Positions 31,469 to 34,877 of a DNA stretch of 34,877 nucleotides are shown piece by piece. A model generated the notes under the pieces. The model had not been told where the DNA came from, did no database searches, and saw only the letters and a program-made list of their open reading frames with translations. The stretch's first letter is position 1, and every line of letters begins with the position of its first letter. Origin of the DNA: an uncultured bacterium. GTDB taxonomy: Bacteria > Bacillota_I > Bacilli_A > RF39 > UBA660. The position numbers and the translations under genes were made by a program. Location of the stretch: assembly GCA_959020415.1 (NCBI GenBank), contig CAUERX010000013.1, positions 1 through 34,877 of the forward strand, in the 5' to 3' direction.

Positions 31469-32500
31469 ATGAATTCTATTAAAGATAATGAAAAAGTATC
31501 TCTAATAAAAAAATTCTACAAAAAAGATGAAGTGTTTTTAGAATTAGAGTTATTAAATTATTCAGGATATAATTTATATATAATTATAACCAGATCAAAA
31601 AAATATGGAACTTATAAACTTAGTTGGTTTGATTTAGATGATATAAAAGATAAAAGTATTGAAAAATATCTATCATGCCAATACATCGACAGTAAAGTTA
31701 TACATCTTATTGAGAATACTTATTCAAATTATAAAGTTGATGCTCATTACATTGATGAGTTTTTGACTGATAAAGATGTTGTTATTTTTAATGCTAATAT
31801 TAAAACAAATGATTCTGATAATATTAGTATATCTTTTAAAAAATATATGCCTAAATGTTTAGCTAATTTAACAGATTTATTTATATTTATTTTTAGAAAC
31901 ATGCCAAGAACATATGAAGTTTTTCTATATAAAATTTTAGCAAAGCTAACTGGAAGTACAGAAATGTATGAATATAAAGAAGAGTTTGATTTTGATTTGT
32001 TTAATGATGATATTGATAAATTGTTTCGTTTTCAAATTGCTGAAAGAGGAAAAAAATATTACGAGGAAGATAGAGTCGAATTTTTAGAGAAAATAGATGA
32101 CAGATATTTTGCCATTGTAAATGGTTCTGAAAAATATGTTGTAATAATAAAGTACATTGAAAAAGATAAAAAAATGCAAGTGTATTGTACTTGTCCATGT
32201 GAGTTTTATTGTAAACACATTTACGCTGTTATTCTCGCTATTAGGAATAATAAAGGTAATAGATTTTATAAAATAATGTATAAAAATCCTAATAAGAATT
32301 TACTTGAGAGAATTATGGATTTTGAATATTTGTTATGTTTAGGAATCATTGAACAGAATTTTGAAATAATCAATAATTATGGTGAAATCGAATTAATCCC
32401 TATATTAGATAAAAATGATAAATATAATTGGGAAATATTAGAGGATTCTGAAGATGAGAAATTAACAAAACAGATAAAATATTTTTTGGATAATAAATAG
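31469..32500 (+). CDS. SWIM zinc-finger protein
   Basis: The start follows GGAGATGGAGC. The 343-residue protein ends with a SWIM domain: FRFQIAERGKKYYEEDRVEF leads to a strand pair and then CTCPCEFYCKHIYAV (residues ~239-253), the CxC-Xn-CxH zinc ligand set. SWIM domains bind DNA or proteins and occur in recombination helpers and SWI2/SNF2-type helicases. Here no helicase domain is present, so it is a stand-alone adapter. The N-terminal ~190 residues are of unknown fold, with hydrophobic strands (YNLYIIITRSKKYGTYKLSW). It begins an operon with a macro-domain gene and a DUF262 gene. Confidence 0.8.
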   Translation: MNSIKDNEKVSLIKKFYKKDEVFLELELLNYSGYNLYIIITRSKKYGTYKLSWFDLDDIKDKSIEKYLSCQYIDSKVIHLIENTYSNYKVDAHYIDEFLTDKDVVIFNANIKTNDSDNISISFKKYMPKCLANLTDLFIFIFRNMPRTYEVFLYKILAKLTGSTEMYEYKEEFDFDLFNDDIDKLFRFQIAERGKKYYEEDRVEFLEKIDDRYFAIVNGSEKYVVIIKYIEKDKKMQVYCTCPCEFYCKHIYAVILAIRNNKGNRFYKIMYKNPNKNLLERIMDFEYLLCLGIIEQNFEIINNYGEIELIPILDKNDKYNWEILEDSEDEKLTKQIKYFLDNK

Positions 32501-32520
32501 TAAAATTGTAGGTGGTAATT

Positions 32521-33264
32521 ATGGGAAAGTTATATCTTCTAAGTGGAGATTACATATTAAATTCTAAAGATAAAGATGCTATTGTTAATGCCGCTAATAA
32601 ATATATGATAAATGGTAGTGGAATTTGTGGAGTTATTTATAGAAATGCAGGAAACAAATTGTTAGAATACTGTAAACAAATATATAAAACAGATATGAAA
32701 CCAGGAGAGGTAAGAGTTACACCGGGTTTTAATTTAAATATGGATATTATCCATGTATTAGCTCCGAAATATTATGAAGCAAGGAATCCAATTGATGAAT
32801 TGTTATTTACATACAAAAAAATGTTAGAAGTTATAATAGAAAAAGGTTACAAAAATGTACTTGTTTGTAGTTTGGGTACGGGGGTTCATGGATATAAACA
32901 TGAAGATATTGCCAAACCACTTATATCTCTTTTAAATAATTTTTGTAAAATTAATGATGTAAACTTATATTTCAATAATTTGTATCCAATTTATAAAGAT
33001 ATATATTTAAAACCATTTTTAGAAATAAATGCTCTATATTTAAAAAAGGATTTAATGAACTTGGAACCAAAAGAAATACTTATATACTTAAATGAAAATA
33101 ATCTAATTGAAAATGACATAAAAAAGAAATATGCCAATTTTGTAAAAAATAAAGAATTAGATGATTTGTGTTTATCAGAAAAACTTATTTGTTTACAATA
33201 TACTTTAGAAAATTTTGAAGTAACAAAAGAACAAATTAAAATATTAATTGAAAGGATGGATTAG
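32521..33264 (+). CDS. Macro-domain (ADP-ribose-binding) protein
   Basis: I start at ATG 32521, with AGGTGG at 32510-32515 as ribosome site. Residues ~1-160 are a macro domain: DAIVNAANKYMINGSGICGV (the NAAN and Gly-rich loop), GEVRVTPGFNLNMDIIHVLAP, and the second loop LVCSLGTGVHGYKHEDIAKP. Such domains bind or remove ADP-ribose. The C-terminal ~85 residues are helical and unique (NLEPKEILIYLNENNLIEND). Macro domains act as antitoxins to ADP-ribosyl transferases (DarG type) and in NAD-linked defence; no transferase gene is adjacent. It is 20 bases after the SWIM gene, and the DUF262 gene follows four bases later. Confidence 0.88.
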   Translation: MGKLYLLSGDYILNSKDKDAIVNAANKYMINGSGICGVIYRNAGNKLLEYCKQIYKTDMKPGEVRVTPGFNLNMDIIHVLAPKYYEARNPIDELLFTYKKMLEVIIEKGYKNVLVCSLGTGVHGYKHEDIAKPLISLLNNFCKINDVNLYFNNLYPIYKDIYLKPFLEINALYLKKDLMNLEPKEILIYLNENNLIENDIKKKYANFVKNKELDDLCLSEKLICLQYTLENFEVTKEQIKILIERMD

Positions 33265-33268
33265 TAAT

Positions 33269-33586
33269 ATGAACAACAATCAAACATTTAAACCAGAGAA
33301 TCAAACTATAAGTGATTTATTTTCTTGCCAAGCAATATATGTTATTCCAAATTATCAAAGACAGTATAGTTGGGTGAATGAACAATTAGAAGAATTGTGG
33401 AGCGATTTATACGAATCATACATTAATACTCCTGAGGAATGTTATTTTTTGGGATCGATAGTAGTAGTTGATGATGGTAAAGGACACCATGAATTAGTTG
33501 ATGGTCAGCAGAGAATAACAACATTGATGATAATGTTAAATGTATTAGCTACTTCAATATTAAATAATTTTTTACCAAGTGTTTGA
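33269..33586 (+). pseudogene. Truncated DUF262 (GmrS/SspE-type) gene
   Basis: ATG 33269 is four bases after the macro gene stop. About 95 codons match DUF262: TFKPENQTISDLF, then IPNYQRQYSWVNEQLEELWS, a YFLGSIVVVDDG strand and the nucleotide-binding DGQQRITTLMIML. Full DUF262 proteins run to 400-700 residues and have a HNH nuclease half (DUF1524). Here the reading frame ends at 33586 in ATSILNNFLPSV, a tail encoded by antisense RDD-gene DNA. The protein lacks almost everything after the P-loop-like DGQQR motif and should not be functional. The cut is at about 33545-33555. Confidence 0.85.
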
Positions 33587-33891
33587 TTTTTATTCCATTT
33601 TTGAAATCCCACAAAATAAGCAAGATAAACAGCTATAGATAAACAAGAAATGCTAATGCTATATTTGCTCAAATTATAATTAATTTTTTGATATTCTTCA
33701 CTCTCGGCAATTTCTATAGCATTATCAACAGATAAATCTTCATATATTTCCATGTATTCACTATAAGTTTCTGCATATTCATCAAAAGTTGGATTTAAAA
33801 ATCTAATTTGATTTAACATAGTTAAAAATAAAACTATAAAGATATAATCTATTGCATAAGCACCAATTCTTTTAAACGTTGTATTATTCAT
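33505..33891 (-). pseudogene. RDD-family membrane protein, 3' end lost at the junction
   Basis: ATG 33891 follows GAGGTATAT on the minus strand. The protein opens with TFKRIGAYAIDYIFIVLFLT, the RDD pattern (Arg, Asp-Asp/Asp-Tyr). A second helix (SCLSIAVYLAYFVGFQKW) leads to NKNQTLGKKLFNIEVA, the family's G(Q)TLGK(K)xFxIxV end block. After that the remaining codons are antisense to the DUF262 gene (from ~33550 down to 33505). The natural C-terminal part is missing. The loop between helix 1 and 2 is unusually acidic (about 27-65, DEYAETYSEYMEIYEDLS). RDD proteins are small transporters or membrane adapters. Confidence 0.75.
33540..33560. other. Junction between truncated DUF262 and truncated RDD genes
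   Basis: Left of this point the plus strand reads the DUF262 core; right of it the minus strand reads an RDD-family protein. Each family homology stops here with no terminal repeat. Either a deletion joined the element's cargo to the chromosome or two contigs were joined wrongly. Confidence 0.65.
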
Positions 33892-33927
33892 ATATACCTC
33901 ACTAAATAAATTTTATTATCTTTTGAG

Positions 33928-33954
33928 AAAAAAAGCAAACATTATGCTGTTTGC
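33928..33954 (-). terminator. Terminator of the HtrA gene (minus strand)
   Basis: On the minus strand GCAAACA (33954-33948) pairs with TGTTTGC (33941-33935), followed by seven T (33934-33928). It includes the HtrA stop codon and separates it from the RDD gene. Confidence 0.8.
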
Positions 33955-34877
33955 CCATCTGCACTAAGAGTAAGTTTTAAATCTCTTGTATTTCCATCAC
34001 GATATACTGTTATCGTTATATCATCACCAACACTATGTTGATATAAGTAATATCTCAAGTAGGCTTTATTTAATACTTTTTCGCCATCAATTGCAGTAAT
34101 AATATCATTTGCTTTAATTCCTGCCTCATCAGCAGCAGATCCTCTTTCTACAGATGTTACTATTACTCCATTTTCCAAACCAGAATTTCTAATTAAACTA
34201 TAATATGTATAATAAGCATCAGCAAAATCAACCATTTGAATACCAATAACAGGATATACGATTACTTCTCCATCAATAATTTGTTCAGCCTTTTCTACTG
34301 CTGCTTCAATAGGAATAGCAAACCCCATACCTTCAACTCCACTACTTATAAGTTTTAATGAGGTTATACCAATAACTTCACCATTAGCATTACAAAGTGG
34401 TCCACCACTATTACCGGAATTTATTGCAGCATCAGTTTGTAAAACTCTCATAACATAATCATTAGTATTAGAATTTGATACTGATACTTCAACCAATCTA
34501 TCTTTACCAGAAATAATACCACGAGTTACTGTCCAAGAATAAGCACTATCAAGTGGAGCACCAACTGCAAATGCCGTATCACCAACTCGACTTTCTTCAT
34601 TATTTCCAAGTTCTGCAACAGTAAGTTCTGTATCAGATTCTATTGATAGCACTGCAATATCAGCGTATTCATCATGACCAACAATTTCAGTTTCTAAAAC
34701 ATCACCATTTGTAAAAGTTACAGTTACATTATCACCATCTTCAATTACATGGTAATTTGTTAGCAAGTAATATTTATCCCCTTCTTGACGATAAACAAAG
34801 CCAGTACCTGATGCTATATATGTTCCATCACGATAAGCTCCTTTTCTTCCATATCATTCAACAGTACATCAACTTGT
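33942..34877 (-). CDS. htrA: HtrA/DegP-type serine protease, N-terminus outside window and probably frameshifted
   Basis: The trypsin-like core has His in YYLLTNYHVIEDG, Asp in YADIAVLSIE, and Ser in NSGNSGGPLCN: a full triad. A PDZ domain follows (GIQMVDFADAYYTY, ERGSAADEAGIKANDIITAI, KVLNKAYLRYYLYQH). The unbroken frame starts only at 34766 (TTG), but upstream codons to ~34848 continue naturally (GRKGAYRDGTYIASGTGFVY). At 34851-34854 an ATAT, where AT is expected, shifts the frame; before it the other frame reads QVDVLLND. So the gene runs past the window end and may be broken by a 2-base insertion or a read error. HtrA proteases remove damaged envelope proteins. Confidence 0.85.

Larger units (their letters stand above)
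7300..33550 (+). mobile_element. Integrative and conjugative element (ICE) backbone plus cargo; borders approximate
   Basis: All genes run rightward and cover partition (parA/parB), a replication-type protein, surface adhesin and sortase, ssb, MobC and relaxase, PcfB, VirD4, VirB2/VirB6/PrgI/VirB4 channel proteins and a wall hydrolase. That is a complete Gram-positive type IV transfer set. Antirestriction, caspase, Y-polymerase and other cargo are interspersed. Neither border is proven: the left side is placed near the direct repeats after the YdcF relic. The right side is placed at the DUF262/RDD junction, where chromosomal-type genes resume on the other strand. No integrase or topoisomerase is visible, so part of the element may be missing. 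Confidence 0.8.

Noticed and set aside
32521..33264. DarT-DarG toxin-antitoxin pair
   Set aside because: The macro domain fits DarG, but no DarT-type ADP-ribosyl transferase is next to it; the neighbours are SWIM and DUF262 genes.

Overview
The window is AT-rich DNA from a low-GC Bacillota, probably a gut-associated member of Bacilli in or near Erysipelotrichia or the uncultured RF39/RFN20-type lineages. The evidence is strong AGGAGG-type ribosome sites, TTGACA/TATAAT-like promoters, U-tailed terminators, and the order rimM-trmD-(unknown)-rplS-lepB. TGA is a normal stop (rimM, trmD end in it), so the standard bacterial code applies. The lineage is inferred from gene style, not from a marker tree.

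Positions 1-5980 are chromosomal. They hold the 3' end of a ricin-type lectin protein, a cluster of RNA hairpins, a DUF975-like membrane protein, a small class III (type IV pilin-like) prepilin, a SpoU-type rRNA methyltransferase, rimM, trmD, an uncharacterised gene, a candidate L19 autoregulatory leader, rplS and lepB. A decayed YdcF/SanA-family gene (6126-6685) marks the start of accessory DNA.

Positions about 6840-29360 are the backbone of an integrative and conjugative element (ICE) read entirely rightward. In order it has a repeat- and hairpin-rich left segment; parA, parB and a winged-helix replication-type protein; an anchored Cys-containing protein; a large thioester-domain (TQXA) surface adhesin with its own sortase; ssb and a DUF3848-like gene; a candidate oriT; a DUF3789-like micro-protein, mobC and relaxase; pcfB; the virD4 coupling ATPase; virB2-like and virB6-like membrane proteins; a caspase-like protease cargo gene; ardC-like antirestriction; three small unknowns; prgI (virB3-like); virB4; and a membrane-anchored C39-like peptidase (virB1-like). 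Partition, DNA processing, coupling, channel and wall-lysis functions are all present. No integrase is seen in the window.

Positions about 29360-33560 are cargo. An SOS-type operon of a UmuC/UvrX Y-family polymerase and a YolD-like protein sits behind a perfect GAAC-N4-GTTC LexA box. It is followed by a SWIM zinc-finger protein, a macro-domain protein and the first ~95 codons of a DUF262 (GmrS-type) protein. The DUF262 gene stops abruptly where it runs tail-to-tail into a truncated RDD membrane-protein gene. This is a rearrangement breakpoint or an assembly join. Beyond it, on the minus strand, lie the RDD gene and an HtrA-type serine protease with a probable 2-base frameshift near the window end.

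The items most worth a second look are: the thioester adhesin plus sortase inside the ICE (possible covalent mating-pair adhesin), the stand-alone caspase inserted in the transfer operon beside a cold-shock gene relic, the SWIM/macro/DUF262 cargo, the hairpins with U-tails placed at or inside gene ends throughout the transfer region, and the DUF262/RDD junction.
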